From assembly GCF_030296595.1 (NCBI RefSeq), contig NZ_AP027731.1, positions 2,666,001 to 2,730,000 of the forward strand: DNA of 64,000 nucleotides, read 5' to 3'. The translations under genes and the position numbers were made by a program. The notes beneath the pieces are model-generated. The model ran no database searches. It saw only the letters and a list, made by a program, of their open reading frames with translations, and was not told the origin of the DNA. Of the stretch, positions 1 through 13,994 are shown in pieces (the first letter of the stretch is position 1; each line of letters begins with the position of its first letter). This stretch comes from Naasia aerilata (GTDB lineage: Bacteria; Actinomycetota; Actinomycetes; Actinomycetales; Microbacteriaceae).

Positions 1-318
1 GGCGCCGTGCTGTCCCCGCTGCCCGTGCTCGCCGATCCGGTGAGCGGGGCCGAGCATCGCGTGTCCGCGCTGACCGGCGTGACAGGGCACGACTCGGTGC
101 GCGGCCTGGTCGACTCCGTCGGCCTGACAGCATGGCCCGTGGTCGCGATCGTCGCGGGCGTACTCGTGGTCCTCCTCGCGATCGCGGTGGCCGTTACGGC
201 CGCCTCCTGGCCGGGCACGGCGCGCCGCTACGGCGACGGCGATGCGGCCGCGACGCCCTCCGATCCGTGGGATGCGCTGACCCGCGGAGCCGACCCGACT
301 GGCGGCCCCGAACGGTGA
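1..318 (+). CDS. Trp biosynthesis-associated membrane protein, C-terminal part (5' end outside window)
   Basis: The reading frame is open from the first base, so the start lies upstream. About 105 residues are visible, with one clear membrane segment (AIVAGVLVVLLAIAVAV) followed by a short polar tail ending in GGPER. Position just before an HGxxPAAW protein and trpC is where actinobacteria carry the Trp-associated membrane protein family (TIGR02234), whose members are about 180-200 residues, so roughly the C-terminal half is present. Its biochemical role is not established. The assignment rests mainly on context and the membrane segment. Confidence 0.6.
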   Translation, partial: GAVLSPLPVLADPVSGAEHRVSALTGVTGHDSVRGLVDSVGLTAWPVVAIVAGVLVVLLAIAVAVTAASWPGTARRYGDGDAAATPSDPWDALTRGADPTGGPER

Positions 319-325
319 CCCCCGC

Positions 326-331
326 TAGACT
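326..331 (+). promoter_or_regulatory. -10 box TAGACT, leaderless start for the HGxxPAAW gene
   Basis: TAGACT lies 7 nt before the ATG at 339, so transcription would begin at or next to the start codon. It may also feed trpCBA downstream. The same spacing recurs before many genes in the window. Confidence 0.5.
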
Positions 332-338
332 CCTGGAC

Positions 339-593
339 ATGAGCAACGAGCACTCCGAGCCCGGACACGGCGATTCTCCTGCCGCCTGGACCGCTGTCGT
401 CGTCATGCTGGTCGGAATCGCCGCGGGCACCGTGGGGCTCTTCCTCCACTTCACCTACCCGGGCAGCTGGGACATCCTCATCTGGGCGGGCGTGATCGTC
501 CTCGTGGTCGGCGCGATCCTCGGCTTCGTGCTCAAGCGCATGGGCTTCGGTGTCGACGGGTCGAGATCCGTCTCCAAAGCCTCCTCGCACTAG
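339..593 (+). CDS. HGxxPAAW family small membrane protein (DUF6704)
   Basis: 84 residues. The N-terminus carries the family signature HGDSPAAW (residues 10-17), followed by two hydrophobic helices (about 19-40 and 48-70) and a basic, Ser-rich tail. The family is a small two-helix membrane protein found almost always between the Trp-associated membrane protein and trpC in Micrococcales; no activity is known. The ATG is preceded at 7 nt by TAGACT and lacks a Shine-Dalgarno sequence, consistent with a leaderless message. Confidence 0.8.
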   Translation: MSNEHSEPGHGDSPAAWTAVVVMLVGIAAGTVGLFLHFTYPGSWDILIWAGVIVLVVGAILGFVLKRMGFGVDGSRSVSKASSH

Positions 594-600
594 GAGCCCC

Positions 601-1377
601 GTGTCCCTGCTCATCGACCTCGTCGAGGGCGCCCGTGCCGACGCCGAGACCCGGCGCGTCACCACGCCGTATGCGGCGGTGGAATCGCTCGCCGCCACGG
701 CGCCGGCACCGCTCGACGTCCTCGACGCCCTCCGCCCTGCGGACCGCGTGAAGATCCTCGCCGAGGTGAAGCGCGCCAGTCCTTCCCGAGGCCGGCTCGC
801 CGACATCCCCGACCCCGCGGCCCTCGCGGTCTCCTACGAGACCGGGGGAGCGAGCGCGATCAGCGTTCTCACCGAGGAGCGGCGCTTCCGCGGCTCGCTG
901 GACGACCTGCGGGACGTCCGCGCCGCCGTGTCGCTGCCGGTGCTCCGCAAGGACTTCCTCATCGACGAGTACCAGGTGCTCGAGGCCCGCGCGGCCGGCG
1001 CCGACCTGGTGCTGCTCATCGTCGCCGCCCTCGACCAGCCGACGCTCGCGCGGCTGTTCGACTTCACGACCTCGCTCGGCATGACCGCGCTCGTCGAGAC
1101 GCACGATGCGGACGAGGTCGAGCGCGCGCTCGAGGTCGGAGCCGGGCTCATCGGCGTCAACGCGCGCGACCTCAGCACGTTCGAGCTCGACCAGGACCTC
1201 TTCGGTCGCCTGGCCGATCGCATCCCCGGCTCGGTCATCCGGGTCGCCGAGTCGGCGGTCAAGAGCGCCGCCGACGTGGCCCACTACCGCAAGGCCGGTG
1301 CGGACGTCGTCCTCGTCGGAGAAGCCCTCGTCACCGGAGACCCCGTGGCGAGAATCCAGGAGTTCCTCAGCGCATGA
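601..1377 (+). CDS. trpC: Indole-3-glycerol phosphate synthase
   Basis: TrpC closes 1-(2-carboxyphenylamino)-1-deoxyribulose-5-phosphate to indole-3-glycerol phosphate in tryptophan synthesis. The 258-residue (beta/alpha)8 protein has the usual length and signatures: [12 protein letters not shown] (catalytic Lys57 region), [22 protein letters not shown] and the phosphate-binding [12 protein letters not shown] near the end. The GTG at 601 is chosen because AGGAG lies just upstream (593-597) and the product then starts [11 protein letters not shown], as in homologues. Its stop overlaps the trpB start by four bases (ATGA), indicating translational coupling. Confidence 0.95.
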   Translation: MSLLIDLVEGARADAETRRVTTPYAAVESLAATAPAPLDVLDALRPADRVKILAEVKRASPSRGRLADIPDPAALAVSYETGGASAISVLTEERRFRGSLDDLRDVRAAVSLPVLRKDFLIDEYQVLEARAAGADLVLLIVAALDQPTLARLFDFTTSLGMTALVETHDADEVERALEVGAGLIGVNARDLSTFELDQDLFGRLADRIPGSVIRVAESAVKSAADVAHYRKAGADVVLVGEALVTGDPVARIQEFLSA

Positions 1378-2612
1378 CCGACGACACCCTCAGCGAGAAG
1401 CTCAGCCGCTTCTCCCAGCCCGGCCCCTACTTCGGCGAGTACGGCGGCCGCTACGCTCCCGAGCCGCTCATCGCGGCTCTCGACGAGCTGACCGTCGCGT
1501 GGGAGGCCGCGAAGCACGACCCGGCGTTCCGGCTCGAGCTCGACGACCTGCACCGCACCTACACCGGACGGCCGTCGATCATCACCGAGGTGCCGCGCTT
1601 CGCCGAGCACGCGGGCGGCGCGCGGATCATCCTCAAGCGCGAGGACCTCAACCACACCGGCTCGCACAAGATCAACAACGTGCTCGGCCAGGCGCTGCTC
1701 ACCAAGCGCATCGGCAAGAGCCGGGTCATCGCGGAGACCGGCGCCGGCCAGCACGGCGTCGCGACGGCGACCGCCGCCGCGCTCTTCGGCCTCGACTGCG
1801 TGGTCTATATGGGCGAGGTGGACACCGAGCGCCAGGCGCTCAACGTCGCGCGGATGCGCCTGCTGGGCGCCGAGGTCATCCCGGTCACCACCGGCTCGCG
1901 CACGCTGAAGGACGCGATCAACGAGGCGATGCGGGACTGGGTGACGAACGTCGGCACCACCAACTACGTCTTCGGCACCGTCGCCGGCCCGCACCCGTTC
2001 CCCGCGATGGTCCGCGACCTCCAGCGGATCATCGGCGACGAGGCGCGCGAGCAGGTCCTCGAGCTCACCGGCTCGCTGCCGCACGCGGTCGCCGCCTGCG
2101 TCGGCGGGGGAAGCAACGCCATGGGCATCTTCACGGCCTTCCTCGACGACAGCGAGGTCGGGCTCTACGGGTTCGAGGCCGCGGGCGACGGCGTGGACAC
2201 GCCTCGTCACGCCGCGACCATCTCGCGCGGCCGGCCCGGCGTGCTGCACGGCGCCCGCAGCTACCTGCTGCAGGACGAGGACGGGCAGACGCTCGAGTCG
2301 CACTCGATCTCGGCGGGCCTCGACTACCCGGGCGTCGGTCCGGAGCACGCCTGGCTGTCGGACATCGGGCGCGCGAGCTACCGCCCGATCACCGACGCCC
2401 AGGCCATGTCGGCGCTGCGTCTGCTCAGCCGGACCGAGGGGATCATCCCCGCCATCGAGTCGTCGCACGCGCTGGCGGGAGCGCTCGACCTCGGGCGCGA
2501 GCTCGGCCCCGACGCGGTCATCCTCGTGAACCTCAGCGGGCGCGGGGACAAGGACATGACGACGGCCGGCCACTACTTCGACCTCCTCGACCGCGATGCG
2601 GAGCAGGTGTGA
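1374..2612 (+). CDS. trpB: Tryptophan synthase beta chain
   Basis: TrpB condenses indole with L-serine on pyridoxal phosphate in the cytoplasmic alpha2beta2 complex. The 412 residues include [10 protein letters not shown] near the N-terminus, the PLP lysine in [10 protein letters not shown] (Lys99), [10 protein letters not shown], the phosphate-binding [10 protein letters not shown] and the C-terminal LSGRGDKDM. Length is normal. It overlaps trpC by ATGA upstream, and the trpA GTG begins one base before its stop codon, so the three genes form a tightly coupled operon. Confidence 0.96.
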   Translation: MTDDTLSEKLSRFSQPGPYFGEYGGRYAPEPLIAALDELTVAWEAAKHDPAFRLELDDLHRTYTGRPSIITEVPRFAEHAGGARIILKREDLNHTGSHKINNVLGQALLTKRIGKSRVIAETGAGQHGVATATAAALFGLDCVVYMGEVDTERQALNVARMRLLGAEVIPVTTGSRTLKDAINEAMRDWVTNVGTTNYVFGTVAGPHPFPAMVRDLQRIIGDEAREQVLELTGSLPHAVAACVGGGSNAMGIFTAFLDDSEVGLYGFEAAGDGVDTPRHAATISRGRPGVLHGARSYLLQDEDGQTLESHSISAGLDYPGVGPEHAWLSDIGRASYRPITDAQAMSALRLLSRTEGIIPAIESSHALAGALDLGRELGPDAVILVNLSGRGDKDMTTAGHYFDLLDRDAEQV

Positions 2613-3411
2613 GCGCCTCGCGGACCGCGGCCAGCGTCGCGGACATGCTCGCCGCGCGGCGGGACGCCGGGACCGGCGCCCTCGTCGGCTACCTGCCCAT
2701 CGGCTTCCCCGACCTGCCCACCAGCATCGAGGCAGCCGTCGCCCTGGTCGAGAACGGGGTGGACGCCCTCGAGCTCGGCCTGCCGTACTCGGACCCGGTC
2801 ATCGACGGGCCGGTCATCCAGGCCGCCACGCAGCGCGCCCTCGCTGGCGGGTTCCGGCTGAGGCACGGCTTCGAGGCGGTTCAAGCCGTGCGCGAGCGGG
2901 TCGACGCCCCGATCCTCCTCATGACCTACTGGAACCCGGTGCTGCAGTACGGCGTCGAGCGGTTCGCCGACGACCTCGCGGCCGCGGGCGGGTCCGGGCT
3001 CATCACCCCGGACCTCATCCCGGACGAGGCGGGGAGTGGCTCGCCGCCTCCGAGCGCACCGGCCTCGACCGCGTCTTCCTCGCCGCGCCCTCCTCGAGCG
3101 ACGCCCGCCTCGCCCGCGCCGTCGAGGTGAGCAGGGGCTTCGTCTACGCCGTCTCGACGATGGGCATCACGGGGGCACGCGCCGACGTCGACCGGGCCGC
3201 CCGCGGCGTGGTCGAGCGGCTGCGCGCGGCCGGCGCGGAGAACGCCTGCGTCGGCATCGGCATCTCCACCGCCGAGCAGGTGCGTGAGGTCCTCGGCTAC
3301 GCCGACGGCGCGATCGTCGGCTCGGCCCTGGTCAGCGCGCTGGCCGAGGGCGGCGTCGCCGCGGTCGCCGAGACCGCGGCTCGCCTGGCCGCAGGCACCC
3401 GTCCCGCGTAA
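2609..3411 (+). CDS. trpA: Tryptophan synthase alpha chain (apparent frameshift at 3031-3034)
   Basis: TrpA cleaves indole-3-glycerol phosphate and channels indole to TrpB. The GTG at 2609 overlaps the trpB stop. The catalytic Glu and Asp sit in [15 protein letters not shown] (Glu55, Asp62/Asp66). The frame breaks after DLIPDEAG: the sequence reads GCGGGGAGTGG, and one more G in the run at 3031-3034 gives [11 protein letters not shown] and continues to a normal end (GAIVGSALV phosphate site, GTRPA). Read as printed, the frame stops at 3130. With the extra base it is 267 residues, the usual size. A missed base is far likelier than a real mutation, because the rest of the operon is intact. Confidence 0.9.
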
Positions 3412-3434
3412 CCGGTCCGAGCCGACCCCTGTAG

Positions 3435-3440
3435 TAGCCT
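3435..3440 (+). promoter_or_regulatory. -10 box TAGCCT before lgt
   Basis: TAGCCT lies 8 nt before the GTG at 3449, with no ribosome-binding site between them. This supports a leaderless start at 3449 and thus the chosen lgt start. Confidence 0.45.
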
Positions 3441-3448
3441 GAGCCATC

Positions 3449-4428
3449 GTGACGCCGCGCAGCATCCCGAGCCCCCGCCCGAGTGGAGCTCGTTCAGCCT
3501 GGGGATCTTCACGATCCACGCCTACGCGATCTGCATCCTCGTCGGGATCGTCGTCGCTCTGGTGCTCACCTCGCGCCGCCTCACCCGCCGCGGTGCCGAG
3601 CCGGGCGTCGCGGTCGACATCGCGCTCTGGGCCGTCGTGTTCGGGATCATCGTGGCGCGGCTGTACCACGTGTTCACCCACCCCGGCGACTACTTCGGCG
3701 AGGGCAAGAACCTCTGGGCCATCCTCTTCATCTGGGAGGGCGGCAACGCGATCTTCGGCTCCCTCATCGGCGGCGCCATCGGTGCCTACATCGGCTGCCG
3801 GATCACCGGGGTGCGGTTCTGGACGTTCGCCGACGCGCTGGCGCCGGGGATGCTCCTCGCCCAGGCGATCGGCCGCTTGGGGAACTGGTTCAACCACGAG
3901 CTCTTCGGCCAGCCCACCAACCTGCCGTGGGGCCTCGAGATCGAGTCGTCCAACCCCGCGTTCCCCGTGGGCCTGGCGGACGGCACCCTCTTCCACCCGA
4001 CCTTCCTCTACGAGATCCTCTGGAACGTGTTCGGCGCCGTCCTGCTGCTCCTCATCGAGCGCGAGTGGCGCCTGCAGTGGGGCAAGCTCTTCGCCCTGTA
4101 CCTCATCTGGTACGGGCTCGGCCGCATCTGGTTCGAGTCGATCCGCGTGGATCCGAGCCAGATCTTCTTCGGCCTCCGGGTCAACGTCGAGGCGGCCATC
4201 CTCGCGGTGCTGATCGGCATCGTCATCTTCGTGGTCCAGCGGCGACGGCACCCGGGCGTCGAGCCCGGCCCGTACGTGCCGGGCCGCGAGTGGGGTCGGG
4301 ACGATCAGGTAGAGTCGCGCTACACCGCAGAGGACTTCGAGCGGCCCGGCGACGACGACGACCAGGAGTCCGCGGAAGTGCCGGCCACAAGCTCGGCCTC
4401 TCCGAGAAGCGGCTCCACGCGACTCTGA
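3449..4428 (+). CDS. lgt: Prolipoprotein diacylglyceryl transferase (apparent frameshift at 3472-3476)
   Basis: Lgt moves diacylglycerol from phosphatidylglycerol to the lipobox cysteine of prolipoproteins in the membrane. Seven-helix topology is evident, with the family signature GRLGNWFNHELFG and HPTFLYE. The large frame has no start codon before a GTG at 3562, inside the first helix. The GTG at 3449 follows a -10 box by 8 nt and reads into the frame only if the C run at 3472-3476 is one base longer, which gives IPSPPPEWSSFSLGIFTIHA, the normal N-terminus. Corrected length is 326 residues. The C-terminal 60 residues are a charged cytoplasmic tail. Confidence 0.88.
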
Positions 4429-4463
4429 GCCGATCCGGCCGGATTCCGTCGACATTCCGCCGA

Positions 4464-4480
4464 GGGCGCAGGAAGCGCCC
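4464..4480 (+). terminator. Hairpin after lgt
   Basis: GGGCGC-AGGAA-GCGCCC forms a 6-bp GC stem 35 nt past the lgt stop. No T-tract follows, so termination is only suggested. The rest of 4429-4600 has no gene. A TGCACAAT/TAATGC stretch near 4502-4515 could hold the gltB promoter, but I cannot place it firmly. Confidence 0.35.
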
Positions 4481-4600
4481 AGCGCGCTCCTGTCCGAGCT
4501 GCTGCACAATGTAATGCTGGCCGTCTCAGCATCCCTTCCCTTTCCCATCCCCCTTCCCGGGCCAGCGCCGTCCCGCCCGATTCCGTGAGGAGGCCCGTCG

Positions 4601-9188
<4,588 letters not shown>

Positions 9189-9196
<8 letters not shown>

Positions 9197-10645
9197 CCCC
9201 AAGGGCTTCCTCAAGGTCCGCGCGCGCGAGACCGCGCCGCGGCGCCCGGTGCCCGTCCGCATCATGGACTGGCGTGAGGTGTACGAGCCGCACGACCCGA
9301 CCGTCATCCGCAGGCAGGCCGGCCGCTGCATGGACTGCGGCATCCCGTTCTGCCACCAGGGCTGCCCGCTCGGCAACCTCATCCCCGAGTGGAACGACCT
9401 CATGTGGCGCGGCGAGAACCGCGCCGCGGTCGAGCGCCTGCACGCGACCAACAACTTCCCCGAGTTCACCGGGAAGCTGTGCCCCGCTCCGTGCGAGTCG
9501 TCCTGCGTGCTGGGCATCAACCAGCCCGCGGTCACGATCAAGCAGGTCGAGGCCGCGATCGCGGAGGACGCCCTCGCCAACGGCTGGCTCGAGCCGCACC
9601 CGCCCCAGCGCCTGACGGGCAAGACGGTCGCCGTCGTCGGGTCTGGTCCCGCGGGCCTGGCCGCCGCCCAGCAGTTGACGCGCGCCGGGCACACGGTCGC
9701 CGTGTACGAGAGGGACGACCGCATCGGCGGCCTCCTCCGGTACGGCATCCCGGAGTTCAAGATGGAGAAGCGGATCCTCGAGACCCGTCTGGGTCAGATG
9801 CTCGCGGAGGGCACGCGCTTCCGCGCCGGCGTCAACATCGGCGTCGACATCAGCTGGGACGACCTGCGCGCCCGCTACGACGCCGTCGTGGTGTGCACGG
9901 GCGCCACCGTCCCGCGCGACCTGGACATCCCGGGTCGGGACCTCGATGGCGTGCACTTCGCCATGGAGTACCTGGTGCAGGCGAACCGGGCGGTCGCCGG
10001 CGACCAGGTGCACGGGCAGATCCTCGCCGAGGGCAAGCACGTCGTCATCCTCGGCGGCGGCGACACCGGCGCCGACTGCCTCGGCACTGCGCACCGCCAG
10101 GGCGCCGCCTCGGTCACCACGCTCGCGATCGGCAAGCAGCCCCCTCGGAGCGGCAGTCGAACCAGCCGTGGCCGATGTTCCCGGCGCTCTTCGAGGTCCA
10201 GACGGCGCACGAGGAGGGCGGCGAGCGCATGTACCTCGCCTCCACCGTCGAGTTCCTCAACGACGGCGAGGGCAACGTGCGCGCCATCCGCGTCGCCGAG
10301 ACCGAGTACCTCGACGGCCGTCGCGTGCCCAAGGCCGGCACCGAGCGCGAGATCCCGGCCGACCTGGTCCTGCTCGCCCTGGGCTTCACCGGACCGGAGA
10401 GCACCGAGCTCGCCGACCAGCTGGCGCTGCCCTTCGACGAGCGCGGTAACGTGGAGCGCGCGGGCGACTACCAGACCAGTCACCCCGGCGTGTTCGTCGC
10501 CGGGGATGCCGGTCGCGGCCAGTCGCTCATCGTGTGGGCCATCGCGGAAGGGCGTGCGGCCGCTTCGGCGGTCGACGCCTACCTCGAGGGCGGAACGGAG
10601 CTCCCGTTCCCGGTCCGGCCCACCGACCGCGCACTCGCGGTCTGA
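9189..10645 (+). CDS. gltD: Glutamate synthase small subunit (apparent frameshift at 10140-10144)
   Basis: GltD passes electrons from NADPH through FAD and two 4Fe-4S clusters to GltB. It starts inside the end of gltB. N-terminal cluster cysteines are seen in [18 protein letters not shown] and [11 protein letters not shown]; the FAD Rossmann motif is [13 protein letters not shown] and the NADPH motif [11 protein letters not shown]. The frame breaks after AIGKQPP at a run of five C (10140-10144). Six C gives [17 protein letters not shown] and carries on to the second dinucleotide motif [13 protein letters not shown]. Corrected length is 485 residues, as expected. Confidence 0.92.
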
Positions 10646-10692
10646 CCTTCGCGCCACGAGCGCGCATCGAACGGAAGAGGAAACACCCCCGC

Positions 10693-12134
10693 ATGAGACG
10701 AGCCAAGATCGTCGCAACGCTCGGTCCCGCAACGTCGAGCTATGAGCAGATCCGCGCGATCATCGACGCCGGGGTGGATGTCGCCCGGCTGAACCTCAGC
10801 CATGGCGACTACTCGGTGCACGAGGCGGTCTACGCCAACGTGCGCAAGGCGTCCGAGGACAGCGGCCGCGCCGTCGGCATCCTCGTTGACCTGCAGGGGC
10901 CGAAGATCCGCCTGGGCCGCTTCGAGGACGGGCCGTACGAGCTCGCCGAGGGCGACACCTTCAAGATCACGACCAAGGACATCGTCGGCAACAAGGACAT
11001 CGTCGGCACCACGTTCAAGGGCCTGCCCGCCGATGTGAAGCCGGGCGATCCGCTGCTGATCGACGACGGCAAGGTCCGCGTCCGCGTGACCGGCACCGAC
11101 GGCACCACTGTGACGACCGAGGTCGTCGTGGCCGGGCCGGTCAGCAACAACAAGGGCATCAACCTGCCGGGCGTGGCCGTCAACGTGCCGGCACTGTCCG
11201 AGAAGGACGAGGCGGACCTCCGCTGGGGCCTCCGCATCGGCGCCGACTTCATCGCGCTGTCGTTCGTCCGCAGCGCGGACGACATCCGCCGTGTGCACGA
11301 GATCATGGACGAGGAGAAGCGCCGCGTCCCGGTCATCGCCAAGATCGAGAAGCCCCAGGCGGTCGACGCGCTCGAGGGCATCGTCGACGCGTTCGACGCG
11401 ATCATGGTCGCCCGCGGCGACCTCGGCGTCGAGCTGCCACTCGAGGCGGTGCCCATCGTGCAGAAGCACGCCGTCGAGCTGGCGCGCCGGATGGCGAAGC
11501 CGGTCATCGTGGCGACGCAGATGCTCGAGTCGATGATCCACAGCCCCGTGCCGACCCGCGCCGAGACGTCCGACGTCGCGAACGCGGTCCTCGACGGCGC
11601 CGACGCCGTGATGCTCTCGGGCGAGACGAGCGTGGGGAGTACCCCGTCGTCACGGTCCAGACCATGGCGCGCATCATCACCTCGACGGAGGACCACGGCC
11701 TCGAGCGCGTCCCGCCGCTCGGCACCAAGCCGCGCACCCAGGGCGGCGCGATGACCCTCGCGGCGGCCGAGGTCGCCGAGTTCGTCGGCGCGAAGTACCT
11801 GTGCGTGTTCACCGAGTCCGGCGACTCCGCCCGGCGCATGTCGCGGCTGCGCTCGCCCATCCCGATGAAGGCGTTCACGCCGGAGCCGGGCATCCGCAAC
11901 CGCATGGCCCTGACCTGGGGCATCGAGTCGTTCCTGGTGCCGCGCGTGAAGCACACCGACCAGATGTTCCACCAGGTCGAGGAGGTCATGATGCGCGAGG
12001 GCCTCGCCGAGGTGGGCGACAAGGTCGTCGTGATCTCCGGCTCCCCTCCCGGAATCCCCGGCTCGACGAACGACGTGCGGGTGCACCGCATGGGCGACGC
12101 GACGCTCGGAGCCGCTCCAGTCTGGGCCGAGTAA
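10693..12134 (+). CDS. pyk: Pyruvate kinase (apparent frameshift at 11634-11637)
   Basis: Converts phosphoenolpyruvate and ADP to pyruvate and ATP, the last step of glycolysis. The start ATG follows a GGAAGAGGA ribosome site. Signatures: [20 protein letters not shown], the catalytic signature [22 protein letters not shown] and the Mg/K site MLSGETSVG. The frame breaks in GTGGGGAGTAC; a fifth G (run 11634-11637) gives [16 protein letters not shown] and an intact C-terminal allosteric domain ending GAAPVWAE. Corrected length is 480 residues. The remaining sequence is well conserved, so a missing base call is the likely cause. Confidence 0.93.
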
Positions 12135-12138
12135 CCCC

Positions 12139-12891
12139 GTGCCGGCGCTGACGGCGACGCCGCTCGGCGGCGCGGCCGACGCGACGGTCCTGCTGCTCCT
12201 CCCGAGCCTCGGCGGAAGCTACGAGGATTGGCGGCCCGCCGCCGCGCTTCTCGCGGAGCGCTGGCGCGTCTTCGGCGTGGACCTGCCCGGCCACGGCGCG
12301 TCCGCGATCGCCGAGGAGCCGTTCACGATCGCGGACCTCGCGCAGGGCGTCCTCGACGTGGTCGACGAGCTCGACGTCGACGACTTCGGCGTGGTCGGCA
12401 CCTCGCTCGGCGGCGCCGTGGTGCAGGAGCTCGCCCTCGCGGATCCGGAGGGACTCGTCTTCACCGGCGTCGTCTGCGCCGCGCCGCGGATGGGCGACCG
12501 CGACTCCTGGCAGGAGCGCGCCGCGGCCGTCCGTCGGCGCGGAACCGGATCGCTGGTCGGGTCCCTCGCCGAGCGCTGGTTCACGCCCGGCTTCGCGACC
12601 GCGCATCCCGAGGTCGTCGGCCGGGTGCTCGCGGGAGTCGCCGCCACCGACGACGAGAGCTACGCCCTCTGCTGTGAGGCGCTGGGGGAGTGGGACGCGC
12701 GCGAGCGGATCCTCGCGATCTCCGTCCCCGTCCTCGCCGTACGGGGCGAGAACGATCCGACCGCGACCGAGGAGGCCATGCGGCCGCTGCTCCGGGCGCC
12801 GGGCGTGACGGAGCGGGTGATCCCACGCGTGCGCCATCAGGCCGCGATCGAGGCGCCGGATGCGGTCGCCGCGGCGCTGCTCGGCGGGTAG
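12139..12891 (+). CDS. Alpha/beta hydrolase
   Basis: 250 residues with a complete hydrolase triad: nucleophile Ser89 in the elbow GTSLGG, an acid in ENDPTAT and His in VRHQAAIEAP; the oxyanion region is LPSLGGSYEDW. The fold is closest in layout to 3-oxoadipate enol-lactonase and related lactonases or esterases, but no neighbouring aromatic-degradation gene supports that reaction, so the substrate is unknown. The GTG start lies 4 nt after the pyk stop, so it is probably cotranscribed with pyk. Confidence 0.75.
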   Translation: MPALTATPLGGAADATVLLLLPSLGGSYEDWRPAAALLAERWRVFGVDLPGHGASAIAEEPFTIADLAQGVLDVVDELDVDDFGVVGTSLGGAVVQELALADPEGLVFTGVVCAAPRMGDRDSWQERAAAVRRRGTGSLVGSLAERWFTPGFATAHPEVVGRVLAGVAATDDESYALCCEALGEWDARERILAISVPVLAVRGENDPTATEEAMRPLLRAPGVTERVIPRVRHQAAIEAPDAVAAALLGG

Positions 12892-12910
12892 CGGGGGCGG
12901 CTTCGGCGCT

Positions 12911-13077
12911 TCAATAGGACGCTCAGCGCCTGCGGATCCTTCAGCAGGACTTTGCGCGCCTGCCCTTCCCCTCAGCAGGAATCGGTGCGCGACCGCTCAT
13001 CCCATCAGCAGGACTTTGTGCGCTGAGCAGGACGAAACGGCGCCCCAGGTCCTGCTTGCGGCACGAAGTCCTGCTGA
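12911..13077 (+). repeat. TCAGCAGGAC direct-repeat array ending in a composite palindrome
   Basis: The word TCAGCAGGAC (or a one- to two-base variant) occurs at 12911, 12941, 12972 and 13005, spaced 30-33 bp, each followed about 5 nt later by GCGC. From 13005 the DNA folds into a long palindrome: word at 13005 and again at 13026, inverted copies (GTCCTGCT) at 13049 and 13068, with the spacers also largely complementary. There is no open frame or T-tract. It fills most of the gap between the hydrolase and tRNA-Leu. The same core word is found at 52821-52893. Confidence 0.75.
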
Positions 13078-13086
13078 AGCGTCAGT

Positions 13087-13111
13087 GCCGGGTCGTGGGA
13101 CTCGAACCCCG
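13087..13111 (-). other. tRNA 3'-end-like fragment
   Basis: Read on the minus strand, GGGGTTCGAGTCCCAC followed by GACCCGGCA resembles a T-loop and acceptor 3' strand, close to the 3' end of the tRNA-Leu about 140 bp away. No matching 5' acceptor strand, D-arm or anticodon arm is found and the T-stem is only partly paired. It may be a remnant of a tRNA duplication or old integration, or chance. The rest of 13112-13197 shows only a GC hairpin (GAACGGCC / GGCCGTTC) and no gene. Confidence 0.35.
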
Positions 13112-13197
13112 TCCCCGGCGAACGGCCTTCGCCGCTGCGCGGCTCAGGGGCCGTTCGCGCGTGGGCCCGGTGTGCGTCTCGCCCACCACACACACGC

Positions 13198-13228
13198 CAC
13201 GTTGCCCCGCCGTTGGCGGTGCAACGTG
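13198..13228 (-). terminator. Strong hairpin just downstream of tRNA-Leu
   Basis: CACGTTGC and GCAACGTG pair perfectly over 8 bp around an inner CCGCC-GTT-GGCGG stem. It lies 3 nt beyond the 3' end of the minus-strand tRNA, where a terminator or processing structure would be expected. No U-tract follows. Confidence 0.6.
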
Positions 13229-13231
13229 TCG

Positions 13232-13314
13232 TGCCGGTGGTGAGACTCGAACTCACACGCCCTTGCGGGCGGAGCATTTTGAGTGCCCTGCGTCTGCCAT
13301 TCCGCCACACCGGC
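13232..13314 (-). tRNA. tRNA-Leu (anticodon CAA)
   Basis: The minus strand folds as a class II tRNA: acceptor GCCGGTG paired with CACCGGC plus discriminator A, D-arm with GGCGGAATGGCAGACGC, anticodon stem GGGCA/TGCTC around CTCAAAA (anticodon CAA, reading UUG), long variable arm CGCCCGCAAGGGCG, and T-arm GTGAG-TTCGAGT-CTCAC. 83 nt; the CCA end is not encoded. Confidence 0.95.
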
Positions 13315-13352
13315 CCGTCCCGCCCGGGGGCCGACCGGGCCTCACGATACCG

Positions 13353-13358
13353 TAGGCT
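13353..13358 (+). promoter_or_regulatory. -10 box TAGGCT, leaderless start of the ANTAR regulator
   Basis: TAGGCT lies 6 nt before the GTG at 13365 with no ribosome-binding site. It is divergent from tRNA-Leu. Confidence 0.5.
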
Positions 13359-13364
13359 TTCCCC

Positions 13365-13973
13365 GTGGCAGACCAGGCTGAAGCATCCTCGGCTCCCCGA
13401 CGCGTCGTCGTCGCTGAGGACGAATCGCTGATCCGGCTCGACATCGTCGAGACTCTCCGGGACAACGGATTCGAGGTCGTCGGCGAGGCCGGAGACGGCG
13501 AGACGGCCGTGGCCCTCGCGACCGAGCTGCGTCCCGACCTCGTCGTCATGGACGTGAAGATGCCGCAGCTGGACGGCATCTCCGCCGCCGAGCGGCTCAG
13601 CAAGAACCGCATCGCCCCGGTCGTGCTGCTCACGGCGTTCAGCCAGAAGGAGCTCGTCGAGCGAGCCAGCGAGGCCGGCGCGCTCGCCTACGTGGTGAAG
13701 CCGTTCACGCCGAACGACCTGCTTCCCGCGATCGAGATCGCGCTCAGCCGCTACCAGCAGATCGTGACGCTCGAGGCCGAGGTCGCCGACATGGTCGAGC
13801 GCTTCGAGACCCGCAAGCTCGTTGACCGCGCCAAGGGCCTCCTCAACGAGAAGATGGGCCTGTCCGAGCCGGACGCGTTCCGCTGGATCCAGAAGGCCTC
13901 CATGGACCGCCGCCTCACCATGCGCGACGTGGCCCAGGCGATCATCGAGCAGCTCTCCGCCCCCAAGAAGTAG
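13365..13973 (+). CDS. pdtaR: ANTAR-domain response regulator, PdtaR-like
   Basis: 202 residues: an N-terminal receiver domain (about 13-125) with phosphoacceptor Asp63 in VVMDVKMPQLDG, the conserved Thr in LLTAF and Lys in VVKPF, then a coiled linker and an ANTAR RNA-binding domain (about 140-198; VDRAKGLLNEKMGLSEPDAF, MRDVAQAII). PdtaR proteins, with the kinase PdtaS, act as antiterminators by binding paired hexanucleotide loops in leader RNAs. No partner kinase is in this window, as is usual. The neighbours pyk and polA match the actinobacterial order. Confidence 0.9.
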   Translation: MADQAEASSAPRRVVVAEDESLIRLDIVETLRDNGFEVVGEAGDGETAVALATELRPDLVVMDVKMPQLDGISAAERLSKNRIAPVVLLTAFSQKELVERASEAGALAYVVKPFTPNDLLPAIEIALSRYQQIVTLEAEVADMVERFETRKLVDRAKGLLNEKMGLSEPDAFRWIQKASMDRRLTMRDVAQAIIEQLSAPKK

Positions 13974-13994
13974 CCTCGCGCCGCGCGGAGGGCC

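Noticed and set aside
4429..4600. Riboswitch or structured leader before gltB
   Set aside because: Only one short GC hairpin and a possible promoter are seen; no recognised aptamer core.
12911..13077. Possible CRISPR array (30-33 bp spaced repeats)
   Set aside because: The conserved part is only about 10-20 nt, units differ by several bases, the last copies are inverted and no cas gene is nearby.
13087..13180. Complete second tRNA gene beside tRNA-Leu
   Set aside because: No 5' acceptor strand complementary to the GACCCGGCA end, no D-arm and no anticodon arm could be found.
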